Shown here: positions 55,749-64,000 of the stretch, piece after piece
How positions within the stretch are numbered: position 1 is the first letter of the stretch
Layout of the letters: every line of letters begins with the position of its first letter
Assembly (NCBI GenBank): GCA_025144245.1
Contig: JALXXC010000003.1
Coordinates: 1 to 64,000 of the forward strand
Direction: 5' to 3'
DNA: 64,000 nucleotides
DNA from: Corynebacterium sp. p3-SID1145
GTDB lineage: Bacteria; Actinomycetota; Actinomycetes; Mycobacteriales; Mycobacteriaceae
Made by a program: the position numbers and the translations under genes
The notes under the pieces: generated by a model
What the model saw: only the letters and a program-made list of their open reading frames with translations
Databases searched by the model: none
What the model was told of the DNA's origin: nothing

Positions 55749-56846
55749 CTACGCGTCGGGCGAAAAACGCACTCCCAGATCCGGGATATCCACGCCCGGC
55801 CACACACGCATCCCGCCCTGCAGCTCGCAGCGTGCGCCGATGCTCACGCCGTCGCCGATTACGCAGTCCTGGATGCGGGCATTCGCACCGATGCGGGTGC
55901 CGGAGGCGATGATGGAATCGCGGATCATCGTCCCCGGCTCGATGGTCACGCCGTCGAAGACCACACAGTCGTCGAGGCGGCAGCCGGCACCGATCGTGGA
56001 CCCGCGGCCCACAGAAGTGCCGCCGACCAAGATGGCCCCGCCGGCGACGCCGGCGGATTCGTCGATAAGCGCCTCGCCCGTGCGCCCCTCCAACAGCGGG
56101 GACGGCGCAATGCCGCGGACGAGGTCCGAGGAGCCCTGCACGAAATCGGACGGGCGGCCCATGTCGCGCCAGTAGCTCGTGTCCACGTGGCCGTAAACGC
56201 GGGCGCCGGACTTGAGCAGGCCAGGGAAGGTCTCGCGCTCGACGGAGACAACCCGGCCGGCCGGGATCGAACGGATCACGTCACGCTCGAAGACGTAGCA
56301 GCCAGCGTTGATCTGGTCGGTCGGCGGCGCCTCCGTCTTCTCCAGGAAGGCCTCGACGCGGCCGTCGGCGGCAGTGGGCACAGAACCGAACTGGCTCGGA
56401 TCCGGCACGCGCACCAAATGCAGCGTCACGTCCGCCTCGTTGTGCTGGTGCGTTTCCAGGATCCCGCCCAGGTCCGCGCCGGAGAGCACGTCGCCGTTGA
56501 AGATCATGGCGGTGTCGTAGCGCAGGTGGGACTCCACGTTGCGGATCGCGCCGCCGGTGCCCAGGGCCTCTTCCTCAACGACGTACTCGATCTCCAGGCC
56601 CATCTCGGAGCCGTCGCCGAAGTATTCCTCGAAGACCTCCGCCTTGTACGAGGTGCCCATGACCACGTGCCGGATCCCCGCGGCCTTGATGCGCGCCAGC
56701 AGGTGAGCCAGGAACGGGTAGCCGGCGGTGGGCAGCATCGGCTTCGGCGTGGACACCGTCAGCGGGCGCAGCCTTGTCCCCTGCCCGCCCACGAGCACAA
56801 CAGCGTCGATCTGAGAGGGGTCTACCGTGGATGGCTGAGATGCCAT
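55749..56846 (-). CDS. manC: Mannose-1-phosphate guanylyltransferase (RmlA2/ManC type)
   Basis: A 365-residue nucleotidyltransferase making GDP-mannose. The nucleotide loop LVGGQGTRLRPLT (18-30) and KPMLP follow the usual pattern; FNGDVLSG holds the metal-binding Asp. The C-terminal third is a left-handed beta helix of hexapeptide repeats (GAILVGGTSVGRGSTIGAGC and onward). It matches Rv3264c, next to wbbL. One GCTTATCGACG copy lies at 56060-56070. Confidence 0.9.
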   Translation of the reverse strand: MASQPSTVDPSQIDAVVLVGGQGTRLRPLTVSTPKPMLPTAGYPFLAHLLARIKAAGIRHVVMGTSYKAEVFEEYFGDGSEMGLEIEYVVEEEALGTGGAIRNVESHLRYDTAMIFNGDVLSGADLGGILETHQHNEADVTLHLVRVPDPSQFGSVPTAADGRVEAFLEKTEAPPTDQINAGCYVFERDVIRSIPAGRVVSVERETFPGLLKSGARVYGHVDTSYWRDMGRPSDFVQGSSDLVRGIAPSPLLEGRTGEALIDESAGVAGGAILVGGTSVGRGSTIGAGCRLDDCVVFDGVTIEPGTMIRDSIIASGTRIGANARIQDCVIGDGVSIGARCELQGGMRVWPGVDIPDLGVRFSPDA

Positions 56847-56981
56847 GATGGCGTGGCCTTTCTGTCAGCGGTTGAAAGTGTTCGCGCCTTAACCTAACCC
56901 CTCACGCGCGACTAGGCGGGCTTTGACGGGGCATGGGCGGCTGGGGCGTGTCGTAGAACTTCCCCGGAATTCACAGTTTCG

Positions 56982-57890
56982 TCAGCCGCACGCCCGGGCG
57001 ATCACCGCGCGGGCTTTGAGTCCCAGCCACAAAACGGCGCGGATGGGGGTCTGCCACAGGTGCGGGTGGCGGTCAGCCTGGAAACGGTAGGCGGAATGGT
57101 GGTGCGCAGGCACGGTCACGCGCGAGTGCTTTTTGGCGGAGTGGCCCTGGTCGTGGAAGATCACGGAATCTGGGCAGAAGATGTTGTCCCAGCCGGCACG
57201 GGAGAGACGGTCGCCGAAGTCGATGTCCTCGAAGTACATGAAGTAGCGCTCGTCGAATCCGCCGATGGCATCGAAGGCATCCCAGCGCACAAGCAGGCAG
57301 GAGCCGGACAACCAGCCCGCAGGGCGCACGGTAGCGAGGTTCTCCCCGGCCTTGTACGCCTTACTGAAGGGGTTGCCCGGCCACACCGGGTAGAGCACTG
57401 CATGCCCGATGCCGGTGACGAGCGTGGGCACTTCCCGCGCGGACGGGTACGCGGTGCCGTCGAGCTCCTCGATCCGCGGGCCGACGGCACCGGCGCGCGG
57501 GTGACCGGCGGCGCAGTCCAGCAGGGCATCGAGGGAGCCCGGGCTGAATTCCACGTCGGGGTTGACGATGAGGAAGTACTCGCCGTCGATCTCCCCTGCG
57601 CGACGCGCGGCGGCCAGATGCCGGGCGGCGGCATTGATCGCCGCACCGTAGCCGATGTTCCCACCGGTGGGCATGAACTCCACATCCCCGCGCCGGGCGG
57701 CCATCGCCTGCGGCACGCCGTCGGTGGAGCCGTTGTCCGCGCAGATCATCAGCGTGTCGCGCGCGGTCGCGCCGCCGAGCGTATCGACGAGCCCCGCCAG
57801 GTGCTTCCCCGGCGAGAACGTCACGGTGACCACAGCCAACGGGGCATCATTCCCCGCCGCCGCGGAGTCTCGTCCAAAAGTCGTACTCAC
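56982..57890 (-). CDS. wbbL: Family 2 glycosyltransferase, WbbL-type rhamnosyltransferase
   Basis: A 302-residue GT2 enzyme expected to add rhamnose to the GlcNAc-lipid that starts the arabinogalactan linker. The nucleotide site has ADNGSTDG (51-58), then NIGYGAAINAA and VNPDVEF. The downstream FDERYFMYFEDIDFGDRL is typical of rhamnosyltransferases. The GTG at 57890 has a TAAGCT box 8 bases upstream. It acts at the inner face of the membrane and is divergent from the LCP gene. Confidence 0.9.
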   Translation of the reverse strand: MSTTFGRDSAAAGNDAPLAVVTVTFSPGKHLAGLVDTLGGATARDTLMICADNGSTDGVPQAMAARRGDVEFMPTGGNIGYGAAINAAARHLAAARRAGEIDGEYFLIVNPDVEFSPGSLDALLDCAAGHPRAGAVGPRIEELDGTAYPSAREVPTLVTGIGHAVLYPVWPGNPFSKAYKAGENLATVRPAGWLSGSCLLVRWDAFDAIGGFDERYFMYFEDIDFGDRLSRAGWDNIFCPDSVIFHDQGHSAKKHSRVTVPAHHHSAYRFQADRHPHLWQTPIRAVLWLGLKARAVIARACG

Positions 57891-57904
57891 AGTATGGCAG
57901 CTTA
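57888..57904 (-). promoter_or_regulatory. Leaderless -10 box of wbbL
   Basis: TAAGCT (minus, 57904-57899) lies 8 bases before the GTG at 57890. Confidence 0.55.
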
Positions 57905-58068
57905 CCGCCGTCCCGCGCTGCTGGATCCCGGCGCGCGCGGGGTCGTGCACTATACTTTCCACCTAATGTGAACGTTTCTCCGCGCGCTGTTCCTGCCGGG
58001 CCGCCAGCGCGGCAGTGTGCGCCCGCGCGCCGGAGAACAAAGCGGACGATCAAAAGGGGCAGTTTTCC

Positions 58069-59670
58069 GTGAGCGAGAAATACCGGCCGGTGCGCGATAT
58101 CCAGCCGGCCCCGTCGCGTGTGCGGGACATCAGCCAGTCCGGGCACCCGGCGTTGAAGACGACCCTGGCAGTCCTGTCCGCCCTGGTGATCCTCATCTCC
58201 GGCCTGGGCTACTACTCCGTGGGCCGGCTCGGCGGGAACCTCTCTTCGTCCGATCTGTCCCTGTCCGACGACGAGCTCGACGGCTCGGACGGTGCGGTGG
58301 ATATCCTCCTCGTCGGCTCCGATTCGCGCACGGATGCCCAAGGAAACCCGCTGAGCGAGGACGAGTTGGCGCGCCTGAACGCCGGGGAGGCCGACGGCGA
58401 GCTGAACACGGACACCATCATGGTGATCCGCGTGCCCAACGACGGCTCCCGGGCCACCGCCGTGTCCATCCCGCGCGACACATACATCCACGATTCGACG
58501 TACGGCAACACGAAGATCAACGGCGTGTACGGCCAGTACGCGAATGCCAAGCGCAAAGAGCTTCTCGCCGACGGGGAGAAGGAAGGCAAGGAGCTCGAGG
58601 AGAAAGTCGCCCAAGCCGCGCAGCAGGGGCTTATCGACGCCGTCGCCGACCTCACCGGCGTCGAAGTCGACCACTATGCGCAGGTCGGTCTCCTCGGCTT
58701 CGTCCTTCTGACCGACGCTGTGGGCGGCGTGGAGGTCTGCCTCAACGCGGAAGTCGACGAGCCGCTCTCCGGCGCGAAATTCCCGGCTGGCCGCTCGACC
58801 CTGGACGGTACCCAGGCTCTGGCGTTCGTCCGCCAGCGCCACGATTTGCCCCGCGGTGACCTGGACCGCATCGTGCGCCAGCAGGTCTTCATGGCCTCCC
58901 TGGTCAATGAGGCGATCTCGGCCGGCACCCTGTCTAACCCGGCGAAGCTGCGCGAGCTGTCCAACGCGGTGGAGCGCTCCGTCAACGTCGATTCCGGCTG
59001 GAACGTCATGGCTCTGCTCAGCCAGATGTCCGACTTGGCGGCCGGCAACGTCTCCTTCTCCACCATCCCGGTCACCTCCGTCAACGGTGTGGGCGACTAC
59101 GGCGAATCCATCATCACCGTCGACCCGCAGCAGGTCCACGACTTCATGGACGAACTCGCCCGCGAGCAGCAGCAGGCCGAAGGCGAGAACCCCGGTGCCA
59201 AGAACACTGACGCCGACAACCCCGGGGGCTCCGGCGACCCCGTTGACGCAGCCATCCCGGCTGAGTTGTCCAGCACAACCCTCACCGTGCTCAACGCCGG
59301 CAGCAGCGCCGGCATGGCCGGTGCCGTCTCCGAGTTCCTCAAAGAAAAGCAGCTCACCATTGAGAGCGTGGGCAACTCCACCCCGGGTGTCTACGATTCC
59401 TCGCAAGTTGTCGCCGCCTCCAGCGACGACCCGGCTGCCACGGCCCTGGCGGAGCTGCTCGGCGGCCTGCCCGTGACCGTCAACGAGTCGCTCGAACCCG
59501 GCTCCCTGATCGTTGTCACCGCGGACGACTACACCGGCCCCGGCGCCGATGCGGCACCCCAGGATGTCACGCAGAAAGACACCGTGGGCACCCCGGGCGA
59601 GGACTTCGGCGCCGCCGAGGTCGGCCCCGAGTTCAACGCCGGCGGTTCCGGCCCCCGCTGCGTGAACTAA
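58069..59670 (+). CDS. LytR-CpsA-Psr (LCP) family cell-wall ligase
   Basis: A 533-residue protein that likely attaches arabinogalactan to peptidoglycan. A membrane helix (31-52) precedes the LCP domain (about 76-290), with ILLVGSDSR, SIPRDTYI and FVRQRHDLPRGDLDRIVRQQ holding the catalytic Asp and Arg residues. A LytR_C domain (about 405-490) closes the protein. The GTG at 58069 follows AAAAGGGG. One GCTTATCGACG copy lies at 58629-58639. Confidence 0.93.
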   Translation: MSEKYRPVRDIQPAPSRVRDISQSGHPALKTTLAVLSALVILISGLGYYSVGRLGGNLSSSDLSLSDDELDGSDGAVDILLVGSDSRTDAQGNPLSEDELARLNAGEADGELNTDTIMVIRVPNDGSRATAVSIPRDTYIHDSTYGNTKINGVYGQYANAKRKELLADGEKEGKELEEKVAQAAQQGLIDAVADLTGVEVDHYAQVGLLGFVLLTDAVGGVEVCLNAEVDEPLSGAKFPAGRSTLDGTQALAFVRQRHDLPRGDLDRIVRQQVFMASLVNEAISAGTLSNPAKLRELSNAVERSVNVDSGWNVMALLSQMSDLAAGNVSFSTIPVTSVNGVGDYGESIITVDPQQVHDFMDELAREQQQAEGENPGAKNTDADNPGGSGDPVDAAIPAELSSTTLTVLNAGSSAGMAGAVSEFLKEKQLTIESVGNSTPGVYDSSQVVAASSDDPAATALAELLGGLPVTVNESLEPGSLIVVTADDYTGPGADAAPQDVTQKDTVGTPGEDFGAAEVGPEFNAGGSGPRCVN

Positions 59671-59715
59671 CCGCGCTCCCTTCCCCGGCCGAAAACCCGC
59701 CCGCCGGGTTTTCCC

Positions 59716-59732
59716 TACCATGGGGCGCTATG
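59716..59732 (+). promoter_or_regulatory. Leaderless -10 box of the TIGR03089 gene
   Basis: TACCAT (59716-59721) lies 8 bases before the ATG at 59730. Confidence 0.5.
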
Positions 59733-60431
59733 AGCTTGCTCGCCCCGATCCTGTCCACCGACCCTGCCAGCCCGCGCTTGACCGTCTACGACGAGTCCAC
59801 AGGAACGCGCATGGAATTCTCCGGTGTGACACTGGATAACTGGGCCAACAAGATCGCCAATATGCTCGTCGAGGAATTCGAGCTCGACGACCCGTCCGCC
59901 GCACCGCGCATCGTGGTGGATCTCCCCGTGTCCTGGCAGGCGGCGGTGCTGCCCATCGGCATCTACAACGCTGGCCTCACCTTCAACGAGTCCGCGGACA
60001 CCGGCAACGACCCGCAGCTGGTCTTCACCAGCGTTGACGAGGTGGGCAACTGGCCGAGGTCCGCAGATGTCGTGGCGGTCTCGGACGACCCGTTCGGCCG
60101 TGGTGTGACGGAGACCGGCGGCACGCTGCCGCCCGGCGTGGTCGACTTCGGCCCCACCGTCCGCTTCTACGGCGACCAGTACTACGGCCAGTCCCCCGAC
60201 CTCGCCGACTGGGCTGCTGCGCCAGGCACGAGCACCAGCGCCAATGCCAGCACCAGCAAAACAGCCGAGCGCATTCTCATTCCGGGTTGGCGCACGCGCG
60301 AGAATTTCGACACCACCGTAATGGCCACCCTCGCCGCGGGCGGTTCCGTGGTCGTCATCGCGGGGGTCGCCTCCGCCGAGCGCATCAGGCAGATCGCCGA
60401 GGCGGAGAAGGTGACCAAACGGTTGGCCTAG
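59730..60431 (+). CDS. TIGR03089-family protein
   Basis: A 233-residue actinobacterial protein (Rv3268 type) that looks like a shortened N-terminal piece of an AMP-binding enzyme (LTVYDESTGTRMEFSGVTLDNWANKIANML) without the ATP-binding loop. A Thr/Ser/Ala-rich insert (about 165-180) is unusual. It follows the LCP gene as in mycobacteria and overlaps the converging YdcF-type gene by 4 bases. Function unknown. Confidence 0.85.
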   Translation: MSLLAPILSTDPASPRLTVYDESTGTRMEFSGVTLDNWANKIANMLVEEFELDDPSAAPRIVVDLPVSWQAAVLPIGIYNAGLTFNESADTGNDPQLVFTSVDEVGNWPRSADVVAVSDDPFGRGVTETGGTLPPGVVDFGPTVRFYGDQYYGQSPDLADWAAAPGTSTSANASTSKTAERILIPGWRTRENFDTTVMATLAAGGSVVVIAGVASAERIRQIAEAEKVTKRLA

Positions 60432-60907
60432 CGGCCAAACCACCGGCGCACGAGCTTGCGCCACACGACACGCGCCGCGGAGTGCGGCACCGCAACGACC
60501 TCCCGGGCGTAGTTCTTCAACCGCGATTTCTTCGGGGTCGGCGCGGCCACGACCGCGACGGGCACACCGAGGTGCGCCGCCCACACCTTGGTGCGCGCGA
60601 CGTGGAAGCCGTTGGTCACCACGGTCAACCGCGGTGCTGACGGGAACAGAGCGCGGGAATTCTCCAGGTTCTCATTCGTCGATGTCGCCTGGGGCTCCTC
60701 CACGATCCGGGAGGCAGGCACACCGCGCTCGATGAGCCACCGCGCCATCACGTCCGACTCCCCCTGCCCCGTCACCACGACGGGGGCGTGCGGGTGGCGG
60801 TGCGCCAGTGCCAGTGCCGTCGTCAAGCGTGCTTCGAGCATGCGTGACGGGCGGCCGTCGATAATGCGTGCCCCGAGCACCACCACGGGGCTGGGGCTGC
60901 TACTCAC
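60428..60907 (-). CDS. YdcF/SanA-type (DUF218) protein
   Basis: A 159-residue DUF218 protein with [24 protein letters not shown], the acidic [12 protein letters not shown] and [11 protein letters not shown], the conserved steps of this family. A C-terminal basic helix follows. The GTG at 60907 overlaps the purE stop by 8 bases, so it is translated with purE. The family acts in envelope biology; its exact reaction is unknown. Confidence 0.85.
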   Translation of the reverse strand: MSSSPSPVVVLGARIIDGRPSRMLEARLTTALALAHRHPHAPVVVTGQGESDVMARWLIERGVPASRIVEEPQATSTNENLENSRALFPSAPRLTVVTNGFHVARTKVWAAHLGVPVAVVAAPTPKKSRLKNYAREVVAVPHSAARVVWRKLVRRWFGR

Positions 60908-61406
60908 CGCCGCCGAGCAGGCGCTCGCGCAGCGCCTCATCCTTGCGCTCGACCTCTCGGGCCATGTTCTCCTGGTAGTCGACCATGCGGCGCTGGACCT
61001 CCGGATCGGAGGAGCCGAGGATGCGCGCCGCGAGCAGGCCGGCATTCTTCGCGCCGCCGATGGACACGGTGGCCACGGGCACACCACCCGGCATTTGCAC
61101 GATGGACAGCAGCGAGTCGAGCCCGTCCAGGTCCTTCAGCGCGCGAGGGATGCCGATGACCGGCAGCGGGGTCGCCGCCGCGACCATGCCCGGCAGGTGC
61201 GCCGCGCCGCCGGCGCAGGCGATGATGACCTGCAGGCCGCGCTCGTGCGCGCCCTTGGCGTACGCGAGCATCTTCTCCGGGGTGCGGTGCGCGGAGACCA
61301 CCCCGACCTCGAAGCGGATGCCGAACTCGGCGAGAATCTCCGCCGCCGGTGCGACAGTGTCCCAGTCCGAGTCGGACCCCATGATGATTCCTACCTGCGG
61401 TTCCAT
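60900..61406 (-). CDS. purE: N5-carboxyaminoimidazole ribonucleotide mutase
   Basis: A 168-residue enzyme of purine synthesis. The signature [12 protein letters not shown] is at 6-17, followed by SAHRTPEKM and [14 protein letters not shown]. It acts after PurK. The gene lies 18 bases after purK and overlaps the YdcF-type gene. Confidence 0.96.
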   Translation of the reverse strand: MEPQVGIIMGSDSDWDTVAPAAEILAEFGIRFEVGVVSAHRTPEKMLAYAKGAHERGLQVIIACAGGAAHLPGMVAAATPLPVIGIPRALKDLDGLDSLLSIVQMPGGVPVATVSIGGAKNAGLLAARILGSSDPEVQRRMVDYQENMAREVERKDEALRERLLGGGE

Positions 61407-61424
61407 GTGCGCTCCTTCACTCTC

Positions 61425-62618
61425 CTACTTAGCAGCCTTGGCGCCGTTGACAATGATGTCTGCCGCCGCCGTTGCCCGCTCCAGAACGGTGTCCACGTCA
61501 GTGCCGGTGACATTCACGTGCCCCATCTTGCGGCCGGGGCGGTGGCCCTTGCCGTAGAGGTGGACCTTCGCGTCCGGGAAGCGGCGCATGACGTCCTTCA
61601 CGCGCTCCTCCATCGGCTCCTCCGGCTCCGTCTTAGCCCCCAGGGTGTTCACCATGACGGTGACCGGCGCGGTCGTTTCAACCGACCCCAGCGGCCAGTC
61701 CAGCACGGCACGCAGGTGCTGCTCGAACTGGCTGGTCACGCAGCCGTTCTGCGTCCAGTGGCCCGTGTTGTGCGGGCGCATGGCCAGCTCGTTGACGATC
61801 ACGCTCTTTTCCTCATCCGCGCATTCGAACAGCTCGACGGCGAGCACGCCCGTGACATCCAGCTCGGTGGCGATCTTCATCGCCAGCTCGCGGCAGTACT
61901 CGGCCTGCTCGTCGGACATGCCCGGCGCGGGCGCGATCGCCTCAACGCAGATGCCGTCGTGCTGGCGGGACTCCACGACCGGCCAGGCGCGGACCTCGCC
62001 GGACGGGGTGCGCGCGACCATGGCGGACAGCTCGCGGACGAAGGGGACCTTGCGCTCGGCGTACAGCGGGGTGCCCTTGTCCAGGAGCTCCGCCACGAGC
62101 TCCTCCGCTTCCCCGCGCGTGCCCGGGAACCACACTCCGTGGCCGTCGTAGCCGCCGCGGGTGGCTTTCAGGCACATCTCGCCGTCGACGGTGTCGAAGA
62201 ACGCCCCAGCGTCCTCCACCGACTCGACCGGCGCGAATTCCGGGACCGGCGCACCGATCTCGGCCATCTTGCGGCGCTGGGCCAGCTTGTCCTGCGCGTA
62301 GATCAGCGCGCGCGGCTGCGGCTGCACGCTCACGCCGGCGGCGATCAGCTCGTCGAGGTACTCGTTGGGCACGTGCTCGTGGTCGAAGGTGGCTGCCGCG
62401 GCCCCCTCCACGACCGCATTCAGGTCGTCCAGATCGGTGTAGTCGCCGATGCGCACGTCACCGAAGACCTGCGCGGCCGACGCGTCCTCGGATCCCGCCA
62501 GCACGCGCGGCGCGAGCCCGAGCTCGATCGCCTCCGTGTGCATCATGCGGGCCAGCTGGCCGTCGCCGATCACCGCGATGATCGGCATTCCCTGGGCATC
62601 TCTTTGTGCATTACTCAC
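61425..62618 (-). CDS. purK: N5-carboxyaminoimidazole ribonucleotide synthase
   Basis: A 397-residue ATP-grasp enzyme that carboxylates aminoimidazole ribonucleotide. IAVIGDGQLARMMHTEAIELG and KATRGGYDGHGVW are typical, as are NELAMRPHNTGHWTQNG and the C-terminal LYGKGHRPGRKMGHVN. The GTG at 62618 has a TACAGT box 8 bases upstream. Operon purK-purE-ydcF-like. Confidence 0.95.
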   Translation of the reverse strand: MSNAQRDAQGMPIIAVIGDGQLARMMHTEAIELGLAPRVLAGSEDASAAQVFGDVRIGDYTDLDDLNAVVEGAAAATFDHEHVPNEYLDELIAAGVSVQPQPRALIYAQDKLAQRRKMAEIGAPVPEFAPVESVEDAGAFFDTVDGEMCLKATRGGYDGHGVWFPGTRGEAEELVAELLDKGTPLYAERKVPFVRELSAMVARTPSGEVRAWPVVESRQHDGICVEAIAPAPGMSDEQAEYCRELAMKIATELDVTGVLAVELFECADEEKSVIVNELAMRPHNTGHWTQNGCVTSQFEQHLRAVLDWPLGSVETTAPVTVMVNTLGAKTEPEEPMEERVKDVMRRFPDAKVHLYGKGHRPGRKMGHVNVTGTDVDTVLERATAAADIIVNGAKAAK

Positions 62619-62632
62619 GCTTGCCCACTGTA
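62616..62632 (-). promoter_or_regulatory. Leaderless -10 box of purK
   Basis: TACAGT (minus, 62632-62627) lies 8 bases before the GTG at 62618. Confidence 0.55.
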
Positions 62633-62777
62633 GTGAACCGGCAGGTACCGCACGCATTCAGCCCAGGCGCCGACGCGCAGCGGTGCCCCGCCGCCAGTCC
62701 TTTGCGCCTCAACCACCCGCCGACAATAAGCTGGAAAACAGCGAAAGCTCGAATACAACGAATCAAGGAAGCGATCA

Positions 62778-63035
62778 ATGCGACGCACACCGACCCGGGG
62801 CGAGATCGCCGCCGCAAAACTCATCATCAAGCGCCACAAACAAGGAACGGGAAACGTCCCGGTCACGCCGATGATTGAATACCTTGCGAGTTCCACACCG
62901 AGTGGCCCCACCACAAAGCGCGCGCCGAACAAGGGCGAAATCGCTGCGGCCAAGCTCATCATGAAGCGCGACCGCGAAGGCAAGGGCAATGTCACAATCA
63001 CCCCGATGATTCAGTGCCTCGCGGCCTGCGAATAG
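62778..63035 (+). CDS. Small basic protein made of two tandem repeats, unknown family
   Basis: An 85-residue protein built from two copies of a unit of about 38 residues: residues 2-39 and 47-84. Both contain GEIAAAKLI, then I/M-KR, then G-x-GNV, x-x-TPMI and a final LA. The first is basic (RTPTRGE), and the second starts RAPNKGE; a Ser/Thr/Pro linker joins them. It ends with two cysteines (QCLAACE). AAGGAAG precedes the ATG. I do not recognise the family. It lies between purK and alsD, alone on its strand. Confidence 0.75.
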   Translation: MRRTPTRGEIAAAKLIIKRHKQGTGNVPVTPMIEYLASSTPSGPTTKRAPNKGEIAAAKLIMKRDREGKGNVTITPMIQCLAACE

Positions 63036-63069
63036 CCGTTGCTCCGGGCCCCTATCCGAAAGAGATAGT

Positions 63070-63085
63070 TACCATCGGCCGTATG
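63070..63085 (+). promoter_or_regulatory. Leaderless -10 box of alsD
   Basis: TACCAT (63070-63075) lies 7 bases before the ATG at 63083. Confidence 0.5.
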
Positions 63086-63808
63086 ACTACCTTCAGCCGC
63101 CACACGGTTTTCCAGAACTCCCTGATGTCCGCGCTCCTCGACGGAATCTACGACGGGGAGATGACCATCGGGCAGATCCTGTCCAAGGGCAATTTCGGTC
63201 TGGGCACCTTCGACGGGCTGGACGGGGAGATGATCATTCTCGAAGGCACCTGCTACCAGCTGCGCAGCGACGGCACCGCGACCATCGCCGACCTAGAGCA
63301 GAAAAGCCCGTTCGCGCAGGTGACCAACTTCGTGCCGAAGATCGTGGAGCAGGCGCCGAAGGGCATGAAGCGCAAGGAGCTCTCCGCGTTCATCGACGAT
63401 CTGGAGCCGTCGGGCAACTATTTCCACGCGGTGCGCATCACGGGCACGTTCACCAACGTTGTCACCCGCACGGTGACGAAGCAGTCCAAGCCGTACCCAC
63501 CGATGCGTGACGCGGTGGGCGACGACAAGGAGATCACGTTCAATGACGCCCGCGGCATCATCGGGGGCTTCCGCACCCCGAAGTACGCGAAGGGCATCGG
63601 CATCCCGGGCTGCCACGTGCATTTCATCGATGAGGAGCGCACGTCGGGCGGGCACGTGCTCGACTACACGGTCGACGATGCGGTGATCGAGCTGTGCCCC
63701 GGCACCGACATGGAACTGCACCTGCCGCTCACCGCCGACTTCGCCGCGGGTAACCTCTCCCCGGAGGACATCGACGAGCAGATCCACACGACGGAAGTGA
63801 AGAGCTGA
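63083..63808 (+). CDS. alsD: Alpha-acetolactate decarboxylase
   Basis: A 241-residue zinc enzyme turning acetolactate to acetoin. The family start (FQNSLMSALLDGIYDGEMTIGQI) and the zinc ligands in HVHFIDEERTSGGHVLDY are present, as is GTFDGLDGEMIILEG. The ATG at 63083 is chosen by family start and the leaderless box. No acetolactate synthase lies in the window. Confidence 0.93.
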   Translation: MTTFSRHTVFQNSLMSALLDGIYDGEMTIGQILSKGNFGLGTFDGLDGEMIILEGTCYQLRSDGTATIADLEQKSPFAQVTNFVPKIVEQAPKGMKRKELSAFIDDLEPSGNYFHAVRITGTFTNVVTRTVTKQSKPYPPMRDAVGDDKEITFNDARGIIGGFRTPKYAKGIGIPGCHVHFIDEERTSGGHVLDYTVDDAVIELCPGTDMELHLPLTADFAAGNLSPEDIDEQIHTTEVKS

Positions 63809-63843
63809 CGTCCGCCCGCCCGCATCGAGCCACAAGGAGCACA

Positions 63844-64000
63844 ATGAGTTCAAGCACAGACATCACCGCCTTCTCCACACGCATGCTCACCAACTCTCTG
63901 GAGACGTTGCAGATAGCTGCCGCGGAGGACAACGGCGACTGGGGCGCGGACTTCCCGCAAGGCACTGTCATCTTCGTTCCCGACGGCGACTACTTCACCA
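63844..64000 (+). CDS. Partial gene of unknown function at the window edge
   Basis: Starts at ATG 63844 with AAGGAG upstream and stays open to the window end (52 codons). The visible part reads MSSSTDITAFSTRMLTNSLE and later GTVIFVPDGDYF. It lies 35 bases after alsD and may share its transcript. No family recognised. Confidence 0.7.
   Translation, partial: MSSSTDITAFSTRMLTNSLETLQIAAAEDNGDWGADFPQGTVIFVPDGDYFT

Noticed and set aside
57847..59721. A 624-codon frame opposite the LCP gene
   Set aside because: Antisense to a well-supported LCP protein, without recognisable domains.
60588..62633. A 681-codon frame opposite purE and purK
   Set aside because: It runs across two conserved genes on the other strand and shows no domain.

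Overview
The window is high-GC DNA from an actinobacterium of the order Mycobacteriales, most likely a Corynebacterium. The evidence is the gene content and order: mtrA-mtrB-lpqB, secA, sigH-rshA, two whiB genes of the WhiB1 and WhiB2 types, adnA-adnB-K+ channel-uvrD2, manA-tobH-pmmA, wbbL and an LCP gene. From about 5.6 kb to 62.6 kb the order closely follows the M. tuberculosis block from UPF0182 (Rv3193c) to purK (Rv3276c), with some losses (no whiB7, nudC or moeB seen) and a few inserted genes.

Layout. Positions 1-5400 are accessory DNA of visibly lower GC. A densely folded leader precedes a MobC-like ribbon-helix-helix protein, a MOBP-type relaxase and an overlapping coiled-coil membrane protein. 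A SulP anion transporter with a divergent MerR-type regulator follows. An initiator tRNA (5444-5520, minus) marks the start of the core chromosome. From 5.6 to 13.3 kb lie UPF0182, a PPA1309-family protein, a lipoprotein, a PDZ/Lon-like protease, a DUF2342 zincin-like protein and a YgjP-type peptidase. From 13.3 to 25.8 kb lie an orphan cyclodehydratase/E1-like protein and a minus-strand run of DNA-repair genes (adnA, adnB, K+ channel, uvrD2) with TIGR02569, DUF3152 and DUF3107 proteins. From 25.9 to 37.4 kb lie a DEAD-box helicase, a beta-propeller-like protein, whcE, the tiny ribosomal protein bL37, sigH-rshA, ybaK, a SRAP protein, aroA, rsgA, an inserted arsR-MFS cassette, and DUF6912 and HAD proteins.

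From 38 to 48.5 kb lie secA, hpf, comF, lpqB, mtrB, mtrA, tmk and ahcY, all on the minus strand. From 48.6 to 62.6 kb lie the mannose and cell-wall sugar genes (manA, tobH-like, pmmA, manC, wbbL), whcD, an LCP ligase, a YdcF-type protein, purE and purK. The right end (62.7-64.0 kb) holds a two-repeat small protein of unknown function, acetolactate decarboxylase and a truncated gene.

How the genes work together: manA, pmmA and manC form the route from fructose-6-phosphate to GDP-mannose, and wbbL and the LCP protein build and attach the arabinogalactan linker. MtrAB-LpqB couples envelope sensing to cell-wall genes. SigH-RshA and the WhiB proteins form redox-responsive regulation. AdnAB and UvrD2 handle DNA breaks. 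Many genes appear to be transcribed leaderless, with a TANNNT box 6-8 bases before the start codon.

The most unusual signals are: an 11-base motif, GCTTATCGACG, present in 11 exact copies on both strands across the core region and kept at the cost of rare codons; the multi-hairpin leader upstream of the mobilization genes; a 19-bp perfect inverted repeat element at 28.6 kb; an anti-sigma factor lacking two of its expected zinc ligands; and the two-repeat small protein at 62.8 kb.
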